Below are positions 12,501 to 26,200 of a stretch of 64,000 bases of DNA, one piece after another (position 1 is the first letter of the stretch; every line of letters begins with the position of its first letter). Origin of the DNA: Leptoclinus maculatus (Eukaryota; Chordata; Actinopteri; Perciformes; Stichaeidae); NCBI GenBank assembly GCA_032191485.1, contig JAVDOI010000075.1, forward strand, positions 312,501 through 376,500, given 5' to 3'. The notes under the pieces are model-generated. The model was not told where the DNA came from, did not search any database, and saw only the letters and a program-made list of their open reading frames with translations. Position numbers and translations under genes: made by a program.

Positions 12501-14490
12501 TAATAAAGGTTATATAAAGGTTGCATAATGGTAATAGTGGTTTAATAATGGTTATATAATGTAATAGTAGTTTATTAATGGTTATATAATGTAATAGTGG
12601 TTTAATAATGGTTATATAATGGTAATAGCGGTTTAATAAAGGTTATATAAAGGTTGCATAATGGTAATAGTGGTTTAATAATGGTTATATAATGTAATAG
12701 TGGTTTATTAGCAGCCCACCAGACTCTATTCACTTTTTAACTAATTTAAGCAGAAATACTCCCGATATGATATGATAGAGTTCATGTGTGATGATTTTCT
12801 TTGTGCAGCTGCTCGTTCTCGTTTCTGACGTCGAGCGCTGAAACTGCCGCCTCAAACGTTTTTTTTCGGGTCACATGACCTCCTCATCGCTTCGGCTTTA
12901 ACAGTTGCAGCTTAGAACCAACCACAGAGTCGCTTCCTGAAACTGTTTGTGGTCAATTAATGTAGTTTGAGCTGCAGCATGAAGTATTATTACACCTCAG
13001 ACACTTTAATAAGAAACGTTAAAAAGGTTAAAGCAACATTTGAATCAAATGTCTTGTGTTGTCTCCTTAGACTTTAAATCAATCATTTAAAACATCTTTA
13101 TCTAGTAAAAAAAAACTTATTTCTGAATTGAAATGTGTATTAAGAGAATTAGAGGGTCATTTAATGTGTTCTTTAATGTTAATAACACTTTAATAACCTA
13201 TAAAACCAAATATAAAATGTGTTTTATGTTTTAATTTCTCTGCTGAAAACCAGCTGCTGGTAGAACTAAACTTTATTGGGTTTAAACTGGTCTTTACTGG
13301 TCTAACACGGTCTCTTAATGCTCTAAACTGTACTGGGTTTAAACTGGTCTAACATGGTCTCTTAATGCTCTAAACTTTACTTGATTTAAACTGGTCTTTT
13401 AATAGTTTAAACTGGTATTTAATGCTCTAATCTTTACTTGGTTTAAACTGGTATTTTAATAGTCTAAACTGGTATTTAATGCTCTAATCTTTACTTGATT
13501 TAAACTGGTCTTGTAATAGTTTAAACTGGTATTTAATGCTCTAATCTTTACTTGATTTAAACTGGCATTTTAATAGTATAAACTGGTATTAAATGCTCTA
13601 ATCTTTACTTGATTTGAACTGTTATTTGAATAGTATAAACTGGTATTTAATGCTCTAATCTTTACTTGGTTTGAACTGGTATTTTAATAGTCTAAACTGG
13701 TATTTAATGCTCTAATCTTTACTTTAGTATAAAGTTATAGAAACAGCATTAAATGATTTTTCCAGACGTCCAGTTAAAACATGTTTGTGTCTGCAGGTCC
13801 AGCTAACATTAGCATTTAGCTTTCAGGTTCAATTTAAAGTCCAAACATGAATAAAGTCTCATGTTGTTTCTTCATTTTATACAAACTGAGTTGATGTCAG
13901 AGGAAACGTCTCAAGTTAAATCCTTTGTGTTGATGCTAATGTTTCGTTAGCTTGTGTGCTAATCTGTTACGTAAACAACCCAATGATGATTAGCTGCTAC
14001 AGTTAGCTTCAGAAGCTGAAGTCATGATATTTGACAACATGGCCGCCAGAGAGAACAGAGACGACTCTTTTCTTCTTCACGGGTTTGTAATGTTGGATGT
14101 TTGTACACAGATAGATCTACATTACTACATATATATACAGTATATACACACATATATGTATATATATATATTGTATTTTCAGACCAGTTGAGGAGGAAGA
14201 AGCATCTTTTAGTTTTGAGGAAACTCTTTGAAATCTTCACCGACATCTTTTATTTTGTCGTTTCTCCAAAATCAACTTTTAGAAAATAAAGCAGATTTAA
14301 AAAAAAAAGACTAAAATCTAAATGTGAATATTTTCTTCTTCTACTTCTATTATTAATCAATATGCTAATTAAGAGGAACAACCAGAGCGCTCAGAGGGAA
14401 GTGAATCGTTGGTTTTAAATGTTTCTTACCTGCTGGAGGAAACACTGAGACCAGGACCAGGAGCCCAGAGACCCAGGTCTGGATCTCCAT
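7859..14490 (-). CDS. cd247: T-cell surface glycoprotein CD3 zeta chain (CD247)
   Basis: Eight coding exons, minus strand: 14430-14490, 8955-9052, 8801-8845, 8600-8647, 8325-8357, 8145-8198, 8033-8062, 7859-7924, giving 144 aa in frame. Exon 1 is a signal peptide (MEIQTWVSGLLVLVSV). Exon 2 has a very short ectodomain with the dimerising Cys and a transmembrane helix carrying an internal Asp (LCYILDGFLGLYGLI), as in CD247/FCER1G. The cytoplasmic tail has three ITAMs: YSDLEGRSSDSYTQL, YTGLTGRTEGEYKEL and YQGLSAASRDTYDSL. The C-terminus QMQPLPPR is almost that of mammalian CD247, which excludes FCER1G (one ITAM). The product couples the T-cell receptor to ZAP70/Syk kinases. Intron 1 is about 5.4 kb and mostly tandem repeat. 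A 16-bp minisatellite starts within a few bases of the stop codon. Confidence 0.95.
9057..9268. repeat. About 26-bp minisatellite abutting the cd247 exon 2 acceptor
   Basis: About eight units of AGGCTTTTATTGTGGAGG followed by CACACA spacers. Read on the minus strand the unit contains CCCTCCACA, as does the real exon 2 acceptor. Confidence 0.9.
9597..10975. repeat. 12-bp minisatellite in cd247 intron 1
   Basis: About 115 units of AGTATTAGTGGC / AGTATTAATGGC. Because 12 is a multiple of three, it gives very long but spurious open frames on both strands. Confidence 0.98.
12130..12710. repeat. Degenerate tandem repeat, cd247 intron 1
   Basis: Units built from AATGGTTATATAATG and TAATAGTGGTTTAAT, about 29-35 bp, irregular. 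Confidence 0.9.
13260..13735. repeat. About 60-bp tandem repeat, cd247 intron 1
   Basis: Recurring TTTAATGCTCTAATCTTTAC and TTTAAACTGGT segments, seven to eight degenerate units. Confidence 0.85.
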
Positions 14491-14601
14491 CACGAGCCGG
14501 TTGTACTTCTTCTTCAGACTGCTTTAAGACGACTGACGACGTCTGGTGTCTCTGAGTCAAGTAGAAGTGGAACAGGAAGTGGTGAAGAGCTGCTGTCACA
14601 G

Positions 14602-15973
<1,372 letters not shown>

Positions 15974-16750
15974 TCAGTGGTGCTTCCTGTGCAGCGAGGC
16001 CAGGAAGTAGTCTTCCGGAGAGACGGTCTTCACCCCGCCAAAATAATCCAGCACCCACACCTGAAAACATGGAGGAGGAACCAGGACGTTAGCCAGACCT
16101 CCTGCGCTCTGATTGGCTGACGGACAGTGATGATGGTGGACCAATAGGATGGTCCGCTTACTGAAAACGTCTTAAACGTCTAAAAAAATGAGTTTCTTAT
16201 TTTGTTAAATCCAGTTCCACGAGCGGCAGTATTGTCATGGAAGTAGTAGTACTAGTAGTAGTACTACTAGTAGTAGTAGAGCTAGTAGTATTAGTAGTAG
16301 TAGTACTAGTAGTACTAGTACTAGTAGTTGTAGAAGTAGTAGTAGTAGTATTACTAGTAGTCATAGAAGTAGTAGTAGTAGTAATAGTAGTCGTAGCAGT
16401 CGTCGTAGTACTAGTAGTATTAGTAGTAGCAGTACTGGTAGTTTTAGTAGCAGTAGCAACAGTAAGTACTAACAGCAGCATTTGCACTACTTATTAAGTA
16501 ACAAAGTTTTAACAGTACCAAGAGTAGTAGTAGAGGTAGCAGTAAAGTGTAGTTTCAGTAGTAGTATCAGTTGTAGTAGTAGTAGTAGTATCAGTAGTAC
16601 TAGTACCTGTGTGATGTTGAACTTGCAGAAGAACCAGTTGTGGTCAGAAGGCCACTCCATCATCTCTGGATGTCGACTGAACAAAGACTTCTTAGCAAAC
16701 TCCGCCTCCAAACCCTTCACCTGGAACAAGAGGAGTCATGTGACCGTGTT

Positions 16751-16798
<48 letters not shown>

Positions 16799-18087
16799 CT
16801 CCAGCACAGACCCAGTCAGGATGATGTGAGCACATAAAGGACTTTGAGGATCGAAGCCTTGAAGTCTGCAGAAGTCTGTCTGAGCCAAAGACATCGAGAG
16901 AGACGCCTCAGGGTTCACCTGTAGGAACACACCTGAGTCTTTAGTGAGCAGTACTAGTAGTAGCAGTACTAGTAGTAGCACTAAAGACAAGGGTACTACT
17001 GTAGTACCTGTCTCTTTAGTTAGCAGTACTACTTGTAGTAGTAGTAGTACTAGTAGTACCCTTGTCTTTAGTTAGCAGTACTACTTGTAGTAGTAGTATT
17101 AAGTAGTACTGCTAACTAAAGACAAGGGTACTACTACTAATACAAGTAGTACTGCTAACTAAAGACAAGGGTACTACTACGACTACAAGTAGTACTCCAA
17201 ACTAAAGACAAGGGTACTAGGTTTGGTCTGTTGTTATTGAGCCTTAAACAGGTCACAGTACACTCAGTTCTGTACAGTTGTGTCACATGACTTGAGCTCC
17301 GTCATGTGACTTTAACCCTCAAACTGCTGAGTCACTCTGTGAAGAAGTGCTGAGTCATGGTGGAGCTGATGTTACATAAACTATCAACTGTTCATAACTT
17401 AACAATATTATTCACAATAGTGAATTAAATATCCATAAATTACATTTATTTATTAAGAATTAATAGATTGAAACCTAAAAGAGTTATGAAAGAATAAAAA
17501 CATTTAAACGTCTTAGTCTAAAAATATATTTTAAAAATGTATTAAACAAATTCATTTTTAACTAAATGTTGAAATAAAACCTTCACTACAAACACACTGG
17601 ATTATAATATATTAAAATATACTATATTATACCAAGTTATATTACACTTTATTATTATATATTATACATTCCCATAAGATATCAAAAATACCATAAAGTA
17701 ATTATCCACTGAATCAAATAGCGAAATATTAATTTAAATATAACTTATAGAAACTAAACTCTGAACCAGACAGTCACGAGGACTATACGTCACCTGCAGG
17801 TCCTGGACCGAGATCTCCATGCGGGTCAGGTACATGTAGGGGACCCCGGTACCGGAGCTCTCCGGTCCGTCGCTGACGGAGAACACGTTGGAGAACGGTC
17901 GACCCACCACCGGCTCGTGGGTAGAGATGGTGGCCATGGAGGCCCAGTCCACCTGGTGGGCGACGAAGCGCGCGACCCGGGCCACCTGGTCGTGAGGCGG
18001 GATCCGGACCCGGTCCCTGCAGGAGGAGGAGGAGGACCAGAGGAGGCCGAGGAGGAGCACACACGAAGCCCGCAGGAGAGCGCTCAT
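15974..18087 (-). CDS. creg1: Cellular repressor of E1A-stimulated genes 1 (secreted/lysosomal glycoprotein)
   Basis: Four coding exons, minus strand: 17794-18087, 16799-16918, 16607-16720, 15974-16060, joining to 204 aa. The N-terminus is a hydrophobic signal peptide (MSALLRASCVLLLGLLW). The body has the CREG hallmarks: VARFVAHQVDWASMATIS, GRPFSNVFSVSDG, LAQTDFCRLQGFDPQSPLC, the basic/aromatic stretch RHPEMMEWPSDHNWFF, an N-glycosylation site (NIT), and the closing VLDYFGGVKTVSPEDYF. The fold is an FMN-binding split-barrel; CREG proteins are lysosomal or secreted glycoproteins without known catalysis. CREG1 and CD247 are also neighbours on human 1q24, which supports both calls. The exon 2 and exon 3 donors open directly into (CA)n and (GTA)n tracts. 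The tail is somewhat shorter than the roughly 220 aa human protein. Confidence 0.95.
16240..16606. repeat. (AGT)n-type trinucleotide array in creg1 intron 3
   Basis: AGT/ACT triplets with scattered substitutions; the array reaches the donor of creg1 exon 3 at 16606. Confidence 0.95.
16950..17218. repeat. Inverted-repeat cluster in creg1 intron 1
   Basis: The segment GCTAACTAAAGACAAGGGTA occurs forward near 17111 and 17153 and reversed (TACCCTTGTCTTTAGTTAGC) near 17057, flanked by (AGT)n. Partial copies at 16981 and 17200. Strong fold-back potential. Confidence 0.9.
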
Positions 18088-18176
18088 GGTCGAATTCAGT
18101 GTCGGTGTGAGTCCGGAAGAGAATGACGTAATATATATATATATATGTAAACAACACGCGGGGATCCGGGGCGGAG

Positions 18177-18734
18177 TTTCAAAATAAAAGCCACAGTCAT
18201 GGGTGTAACAAAGTCCTTCAAAATAAAAGCATCGATGATAAATAAAACCAAAAGTTTTCAATGATATTACACATAGTGTATATAGGTACGTATATATATT
18301 GTGAATATTGTCTAGTTTTTTTTTTATATCTTTATTTATTGATACTTTTAATTACAGTTTGTTCTATTTTATTATCTATATTCTATTTTTATTTATTTTG
18401 AGTAAACATTTCATGGAGCACTCCTGTTTTTTATTATGAAAATAATAAATCCTAGAATCTAAAGTGACAGGTTACAAATGAAGTTAGAAGTTTCAAAATA
18501 AAAGATTTAGTGGCAGTTACAAAACAGAATCCTCCCATACTTCCTGCAATAGAGTTTCAAAATAAAAAAAGCTTTAGAGATAGACATTTATACTTGAAAC
18601 ACATTTTACAAAATAAGTCACAAATTCTAACTGAAAGGAAACCACAAACACACAGTATGACCGCCTTTCAAAATAAAAGTCTTGCACATCTGAACTCAAA
18701 TGAAACACAGTATGACAGCCTTTCAAAATAAAAC
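18177..18734 (+). repeat. Six copies of TTTCAAAATAAAAG between creg1 and setdb2
   Basis: Copies at 18177, 18216, 18491, 18555, 18666 and 18721, all on the plus strand, the last two inside a 55-bp duplication. Each includes AATAAA. The first is 90 nt upstream of the creg1 ATG. Function unknown. Confidence 0.85.
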
Positions 18735-18764
18735 GGTTAAACAGATTTTTATAAATTGAGTAGA

Positions 18765-18770
18765 TTTATT
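18765..18770 (-). other. Poly(A) signal, setdb2
   Basis: AATAAA on the minus strand about 45 nt beyond the setdb2 stop; it would give a short 3'UTR. Confidence 0.45.
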
Positions 18771-18814
18771 TAGAAAAACATAAAAAGCGTACAGAAGTAA
18801 CGGGGTGGGGGGGG

Positions 18815-19192
18815 TTACTGTGTGTCACCTTGACCTCTGACCTCACACACCTCACACAGCTGATCCTCGATGGTGAACCCTCCCTGGCAACCATTGCTAC
18901 CACAGAGACAGGGTACTTCCTGTTTACTCTGAGAGTCGGCGGAGTAGTTCCACGTGAGCTCAGTGCCGGCCTTCACCACCCTGAGAGAGAGACAACGTTT
19001 ATGACCAACAACAACAACAACAACAACCACCACCACCCTCCTCTTCCTCACCTGCTGGTGAAGAAGGCCACGACGGGGAAGCCGGGGTCGTGAGTGTCGG
19101 TGAAGACGTTCTGGACGAACAGGTTGGGCTGACAACTGTGCTGTAGGGAGCAGAGTGTGAGATAGAACCATCTCTCCTGTAGTATATAATGT

Positions 19193-19226
<34 letters not shown>

Positions 19227-22200
19227 GAATATTTATTAAAATAATCGTCTTACGTTGAGGAAGCGGCTCACGTTTCCTTCCTTGCTGGCGTCCAGGAAGT
19301 AGACGTCCTCCACCGTCTCCGTCGCTCTCTTCAGGTTCCTCCTCGTCTCCACGCCGTTCACGGCGACCTCCTTCTCCAGAGGAGGAGACGGGTCATCTGA
19401 CTCACCTGGAGGAGGAGACGGAGGCTCCGGAGCGCCGACCAGAACGGTCTGGAGACAGAAGGACAAGTTAAAGTATTGAGTTTACCTGATGCCCCTCAGG
19501 TAAACTAGCTCTATAAGCACTGTTAGCACTATAAGCACTGTTAGCATTGTTAGCTCTATTAGCACTGTTAGCACTATAAGCACTGTTAGCATTGTTAGCT
19601 CTATTAGCACTGTTAGCTCTGCTTTGGCTGTTAGCTCTGTTAGCTCTATTAGCTGCTAACTGCCAGCTGAGCTGTTGCCATGTTGAGAGCCGTGTGGAGA
19701 CAATCAAAAAGCTCCCACTCTCTTATGTACCACCTTTATGTATTTATATGTTATACATGTATATATGTTTTACTGTACTGCTGTATTTCTACTCCGTTAT
19801 AGTAATGCAGTTAGTTCTATGTAGTATAAGTACAAAGTACAGTACAAGTACTTGAGTTCAGTACTAGAGTACATTGGTACCTGGTCTCGGTCCTGTGGCG
19901 TAGCGGCATCGTTGGGTCTCTGGATCACGGGGACGTGGGGGGGGGGTGACGTGGGTCGGGGGGGCTCCAGCACGGTGCTCCGCCCCTCCAGCACCGGGGG
20001 GGGCAGCCACTCGGTGACCACTTCCACCTCGTCGTCAGACGGGAGGTCAGACCTTGTCAGCTTCGGGGGCGACGGCTCGGCAGGACTCTGACTCCTCTGT
20101 AGGGTGACACCTGAACACACCGCGAGGCGTTTAAGGTCAACTGTTCACTATAAAAGATCCTCAAACATGGCAACCCAAACATGGCAACCATTGGCCGTGT
20201 CTCACCTGCGTAAACGCACACGAACGTGCCGCGGTCCAGGTCGTCGCGGCATCGGACCCCCCAGCCTCGGCCGTCGGTCTGGAAGACCTGGAGGCGGACT
20301 CGGATCCCTCTCTGGACCAGCCGGTTCTGACAGCGGGTCCGGACGCAGCCGCACCACGGGCCGCACTCGTACACGCTAAAGGACATTCAGGATCAGCGTG
20401 AGGTCACAAGGTCACTTCCTGTTTGAATGGGTTCTGTAGTTAGCGGGTTCTCACCCTGAGGGAACCGGGTCCGGCAGCCTGTGGTGGTCGTAGCGCCGCC
20501 CTCCACCGGTCACGGCGGCGCAGGCGCAGCGCCGGGCGTCAGCGCAGCCGTCGCTGCAGTCGCAGCAGACGTGGAACAGCGCCGGGCCGCGGGTCAGGAA
20601 GCAGCCGTGCGGCCAGCGGTCCTTCCGGTAGCGGAACTCGGCGGGTCGAGCGCCGCCGTCACCAACACACAGCTGCACCGGCGTGGGCTCTAACCCGCGG
20701 CTCAGGTCCATCTCTGGGCACCGGGGGCCCGTCGGAGGGGGCGGGTCCAACTGAACCGAGGCATTAAAGGTGAAGAAGTCCACCTGGAGGGTTGAAGGCA
20801 ACCAAGTACATTTACTCTACTACTTTATACATAGGAATACATCAGTCACAGTACTTGTACTCTGACAGTGGAGTACTTTCAGATTGTCGTACTTGGTCCC
20901 TGAACGCGTTCACAAACCTGCAGGACGTCGTAGCTCTCGGTAGCCAACAGGAAACGCATCACGTCCTCATGGTTCCGGAGACTCTGTCCACACGGGGCCT
21001 TGTACAGGACGTCCCAGTCCTCCTCGTCCTCCGGCTCGTTAGACTCCACCCCCTCCTCGTCCTCGCCTCCTCTCAGTGACATCATCAGCGGCACGGCGCT
21101 CAGCCTCTTAAAGCCGCAGAGCAGCGGAACCTTCAGGGGGTTCTGACCCCAGAACGCAGGGGTGCACTGAGGCATGCTGGGTAAAGAGGGCAGGCAGGCC
21201 TGAAGGGAAACAACAATACAGTGTGTAGTATACAGTGTGTAGTACACAGTATATTGTACACAAAACACAGAGTGTGTACTTGTGTACCTTGCAGCAGGAG
21301 TGAGGCTCGTACTGCAGCTGGACTGGAGTCAGAGGAGGTAGTAGCTCCTCTCGGACTGAAGGGGGAGCTGCTGAGCTGGACGTCCCGTTAGAGGGGGAGG
21401 AGTCAGCCGGGAACAGCTCATCTGGACAGGAAAACCCCACCAAAATAAGACACAGGTTCTTTATTTACATAGAAATATTTATTAATTTAATCTAATTCAG
21501 CCATTAAACATATTCCATCTAAATATAGACACAGAGTACTGGTTCATACTGGTCTTTACTGGTGTGGTTGTAATGACAGTAAAGTTTCAGAATAAAAGCC
21601 TGTGTTTACCGGAGCCGATGACCACCTGGACCACAGAGGAGTCCTGAGAGGAGACCGGTGGACCGTTGAGACTCTCCAGAAGCTTCAGACTCTGAACGTA
21701 CTCTGATGAACACAAACAGGAAGTCACCGTCAGCCCAACAGGAAGTCCACTTCAATACCACCGAAGAAGAAGAACCAAGAGGCCCCACCTTTGTCTGTCG
21801 CTGTGTTCTTCTTCAGGACCCTCTTCAGGTGGTCCAGGTACTCAAACACACCATTGAAGACCTGGTCCACGTCCTCCTCGGACCAGAAGGCTTTGGCTCG
21901 CTCTGAAAGACAAAAAGACATTTAAATGAATCCTGAATATTTATATATCTAGACCACATCAGACCTGGTCTACATCAGACCTGGTCTACATCAGACCCAC
22001 ATCAGACCTGATCTACATAAAACCCACATCAGACCTGGTCTACATCAGACCTGGACTACATCAAATCTGGTCTACATCAGACCTGGTCTACAACAGACCC
22101 ACATCAGACCTGGACTACATCAAACCCACTGTATTTAGGTCTGTTAGACCTGGACTACATCAAACCCACTGTATTTAGGTCTGTTAGACCTGGACTACAT

Positions 22201-22449
22201 CAAACCCACTGTATTTTGGTCTGTTAGACCTGGACTACATCAAACCCACTGTATTTAGGTCTGTTAGACCTGGACTACATCAGACCTGGTCTACAACAGA
22301 CCCACATCAGACCTGGACTACATCAAACCCACTGTCTCTGGACTACATCAGACCTGGCTTTAACAGTAACTCAATAAGTAATACAATAATAAGTATAAAC
22401 ACGAGTTCTTACCGACTTCATGAGGATCTAGATTTTCCTCCATTTCCAT
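18815..22449 (-). CDS. setdb2: Histone-lysine N-methyltransferase SETDB2
   Basis: Eleven coding exons, minus strand: 22413-22449, 21789-21902, 21610-21702, 21288-21421, 20918-21199, 20455-20783, 20206-20375, 19881-20110, 19254-19448, 19052-19140, 18815-18980; 1839 nt, 612 aa, no stop. Order of domains: N-terminal FWSEEDVDQVFNGVFEYL block; an MBD-like segment (YKAPCGQSLRNHEDVMRFLL); a Cys-rich pre-SET (CCDCSDGC, RRCACAAV, YECGPWCGC, RCQNR); the first SET half (VRLQVFQTDGRGWGVRC, DRGTFVCVYAG); an acidic/Pro-rich insert that bifurcates SET; then NVSRFLN/HSCQPNLFVQNVF, ELTWNY and the post-SET Cys set PCLCGSNGC. A bifurcated SET plus MBD defines SETDB1/2; the lack of Tudor domains and the length point to SETDB2. 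It acts on H3K9 in chromatin. ELTWNY has Asn where many SET proteins have Asp. Exon 1 contains two in-frame ATGs, at 22449 and 22443. Confidence 0.93.
19500..19660. repeat. GTTAGC-type tandem repeat in setdb2 intron 8
   Basis: Units TTAGCACTGTTAGC and ACTATAAGCACTG, 9-18 bp, close to the exon 9 acceptor. Confidence 0.9.
21955..22350. repeat. Tandem repeats in setdb2 intron 1
   Basis: AGACCTGGTCTACATC units (about 17 bp), then about 45-bp units with CAAACCCACTGTATTTAGGT. Confidence 0.95.
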
Positions 22450-23109
22450 CACTGAGACAGACGTTAGCATGCTAGCAACCAGCTAGCTTAGCTTAGCCGG
22501 CTCGCTGAAAACAATCAGATTTGTTAGCTTGTTTAGCTAGCTGTTAACTTCCATTAATATCTTCTTATTTACGGTCTACAATTAATACCGGAAGTTCCCC
22601 GTGAGTCGTTACGTCCCCTTTGACCGGTTGAGGACAATTTAACGGTTAATATACTAACGTTAGCATCTTACTAGCATTGGTGTTACACATTCGCGTTTTA
22701 ACTGAGTTAGTTACTTTCTCCGTTTATAATGATACTCAACGGCCACCGTAGAATTTTGGTTAATTTTGCCCCCTGGTATTATTTTCCAGGCAGCTTTTCG
22801 TCTCTTAACCGTTGTGTTTTATCGCCTGTATCACAAGAAACGTTTTGCCTCATTCTTTTTTACAGATATCAAATTGTTGATTTCGTAGTTTTTATTATTA
22901 TAGTAAGTATCTGTTCGCTGAACGCGGTATATCAGCCTGCTAGCCTTAGTTCAGGGCACAAATCAACCCTCTATTACAACCCTTCGCTTTTTGAGTTGAC
23001 CTAAATTGACCACCGTACCACTTCCGGTGTAGTTTTGTAACAGTGTAACAATAAAGTTATGCAAGTTTAAAAATGCGGAATCAATAAGAACAGAAAACCA
23101 CAGCGAGAG
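22450..23109. promoter_or_regulatory. Divergent promoter interval between setdb2 and the ADP-ribosylglycohydrolase gene
   Basis: The two genes point away from each other across this stretch. It contains several GTTAGC/GCTAGC-type repeats near 22470-22540, a CGTTACGTCC segment near 22608 and no CpG-rich block. No TATA box is obvious. A shared bidirectional promoter is inferred from orientation only. Confidence 0.4.
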
Positions 23110-23260
23110 GTGAGTTATATTATAAATACTATGTTAAATATATATTATACAACATGAAGTTCTGTTGGTACTTATTCAACATATATAATATAACATGAAG
23201 TTCTGTTAGTACTTATTAAATATATAGAATATAACATGAAGTTCTGTTGTGGTGCAGCAG
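23110..23260 (+). other. Probable 5'UTR intron of the ADP-ribosylglycohydrolase gene
   Basis: A strong donor GAGAG/GTGAGT at 23109/23110 and an acceptor GTGCAG at 23257 (or CAG at 23260) flank a 150-nt AT-rich stretch with two near-identical copies of an AACATGAAGTTCTGTT segment. The initiator ATG at 23263 follows within 3-6 nt. Confidence 0.45.
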
Positions 23261-23262
23261 AG

Positions 23263-26200
23263 ATGACTCAGGTGCGGCGGTCGGTGAGCAGTGCATTGTG
23301 GGGGATGTGTGCGGGTGACTCCATGTCCATGCCGGTCCACTGGTACTACGACGTGGACGACATCAGGAGGGACTTCGGAGGCTGGATCGCCAGTTTCACG
23401 TCCCCCAGAGACCGGCACCCGTCCAGCATCCTCAGCCTCTCTAACATCGGTACGAAGACCTGGACCATCAAGACCTGGAGACCTTGTTTATGTTCTTGTG
23501 GTTTAACGGGACACTTTTTGTTCTGGTGTTCCAGCCGGTAGCGGTCGGACCGCCTGGTCCTCCGGCGCCAAGCGACCCGATGTGGTCGGTAACGTGATCC
23601 TCCACGACAAACTGGACCTGTGGAAGACCTCCAAAGGCTCGGTCCACTACCATCAAGGTACTGAGTACTAGTATTGATACTGTTTAGTGATCTCTGTTCC
23701 TGGTCCGTAGTGATCTCTGTTCCTGGTCCGTAGTGATCTTTGTTCCTGGTCCGTAGTGATCTCTGTTCCTGGTCTGTAGTGATCTCTGTTCCTGGTCCGT
23801 AGTGATCTTTGTTCCTGGTCCGTAGTGATCTTTGTTCCTGGTCCGTAGTGATCTCTGTTCCTGGTCTTTAGTGATCTCTGTTCCTGGTCCGTAGTGATCT
23901 CTGTTCCGGGTCTGTAGTGATCTCTGTTTCTGGTCCGTAGTGATCTCTGTTCCTGGTCCGTAGTGATCTCTGTTCCTGGTCTTTAGTGATCTCTGTTCCT
24001 GGTCCGTAGTGATCTCTGTTCCTGGTCCGTAGTGATCTCTGTTCCTGGTCCGTAGTGATCTCTGTTCCTGGTCCGTAGTGATCTCTGTTCCTGGTCCGTA
24101 GTGATCTCTGTTCCTGGTCTGTAGTGATCTCTGTTGGTGGTCTGTAGTGATCTCTGTTCCTGGTCTGTAGTGATCTCTGTTGGTGGTCTGTAGTGATCTC
24201 TGTTGGTGGTCTTTAGTGATCTCTGTTCCTGGTCTGTAGTGATCTCTGTTCCTGGTCTGTAGTGATCTCTGTTCCTGGTCTGTAGTGATCTCTGTTGGTG
24301 GTCTTTAGTGATCTCTGTTGGTGGTCTTTAGTGATCTCTGTTGGTGGTCTTTAGTGATCTCTGTTCCTGGTCTGTAGTGATCTCTGTTGGTGGTCTGTAG
24401 TGATCTCTGTTGGTGGTCTGTAGTGATCTCTGTAGTGATCTCTGTTCCTGGTCTGTAGTGATCTCTGTTGGTGGTCTTTAGTGATCTCTGTTCCTGGTCT
24501 GTAGTGATCTCTGTTCCTGGTCTGTAGTGATCTCTGTTGGTGGTCTGTAGTGATCTCTGTTGGTGGTCTGTAGTGATCTCTGTTCCTGGTCTGTAGTGAT
24601 CTCTGTTGGTGGTCTTTAGTGATCTCTGTTCCTGGTCTGTAGTGATCTCTGTTCCTGGTCTGTAGTGATCTCTGTTGGTGGTCTTTAGTGATCTCTGTTC
24701 CTGGTCTGTAGTGATCTCTGTTCCTGGTCTGTAGTGATCTCTGTTGGTGGTCTTTAGTGATCTCTGTTCCTGGTCTGTAGTGATCTCTGTTGGTGGTCTT
24801 TAGTGATCTCTGTTGGTGGTCTGTAGTGATCTCTGTTGGTGGTCTGTAGTGATCTCTGTTGGTGGTCTGTAGTGATCTCTGTTCCTGGTCTGTAGTGATC
24901 TCTGTTGGTGGTCTATAGTGATCTCTGTTCCTGGTCTGTAGTGATCTCTGTTCCTGGTCTGTAGTGATCTCTGTTGGTGGTCTTTAGTGATCTCTGTTCC
25001 TGGTCTGTAGTGATCTCTGTTCCTGGTCTGTAGTGATCTCTGTTGGTGGTCTTTAGTGATCTCTGTTCCTGGTCTGTAGTGATCTCTGTTGGTGGTCTTT
25101 AGTGATCTCTGTTGGTGGTCTGTAGTGATCTCTGTTGGTGGTCTGTAGTGATCTCTGTTGGTGGTCTGTAGTGATCTCTGTTCCTGGTCTGTAGTGATCT
25201 CTGTTGGTGGTCTATAGTGATCTCTGTTCCTGGTCTGTAGTGATCTCTGTTGGTGGTCTTTAGTGATCTCTGTTCCTGGTCTGTAGTGATCTCTGTTGGT
25301 GGTCTGTAGTGATCTCTGTTCCTGGTCTGTAGTGATCTCTGTTGGTGGTCTGTAGTGATCTCTGTTGGTGGTCTTCAGGTCTTCAGTCCGGGGACAACAC
25401 CCTGAACGTCCTTTGTTCCCTCCGAGTCGCCCGCTCACTCGTCGGCGGACGTTTCAGCGACGTCTCTCAGCTGGACGCCCGAGCCGCCGTCCTGTCGGAC
25501 TACGTCCACTTCCTGACGACGCCCGGCTCGCACCGCGACACCTACGCCGAGTCCTTCCACCGCTCCTTCTTCTCCAGCTGGCAGGACAGCAGGCCGACCT
25601 CACCCCGTCAGGTAAAACAAACGCACCCTCACACAACCACCAGCTGTGTTTCTTAAGTACTGAACCTCTTTTTGTTTTTCAGGTTCTGGCGTTTGCAGAA
25701 AAACGCAGCCGGCAAAAGTTGAGCTCCTCGTTTCCAGACAGCCAGCTGGACGCCATTGGCTGCCTTCCCATGATCCTCCCCTTCATCCTGCTGTCCGCCT
25801 CGGCCAATGAGGAGCAAGCTGTGGGTTTCTAACGCACTTTAAACACAAAGAGGACGTTCTCCGTCTGACCTTTGACCTCTCGCCTGTCTCCAGGTCTCAG
25901 CAGCCGTGGAGTTCGTGAAGCTCACCCATCCCCACCCGAAGGTGCCCGAGTACGTGACGATTTACGGCCGGGCGCTGCACGCCGTACTGCGCGGAGCCAG
26001 CGTCCGGCAGCAGGCAGAGCGCGCTCTGAAGAGGCTGGACGCCTGGGAGCACTGCCGGAGCTACGGACGCAAGGCGGCCAGGTTCGAACGCGCCGCCGGC
26101 ACGACGAGATCGAACCGTTTTAGTCTTTAGTGTCCCGTGTTTGTGGTCTTTATTGATCTTTGTTGGTGGTCTTCAGTGACACTTGTTTGTGGTCTTCAGT

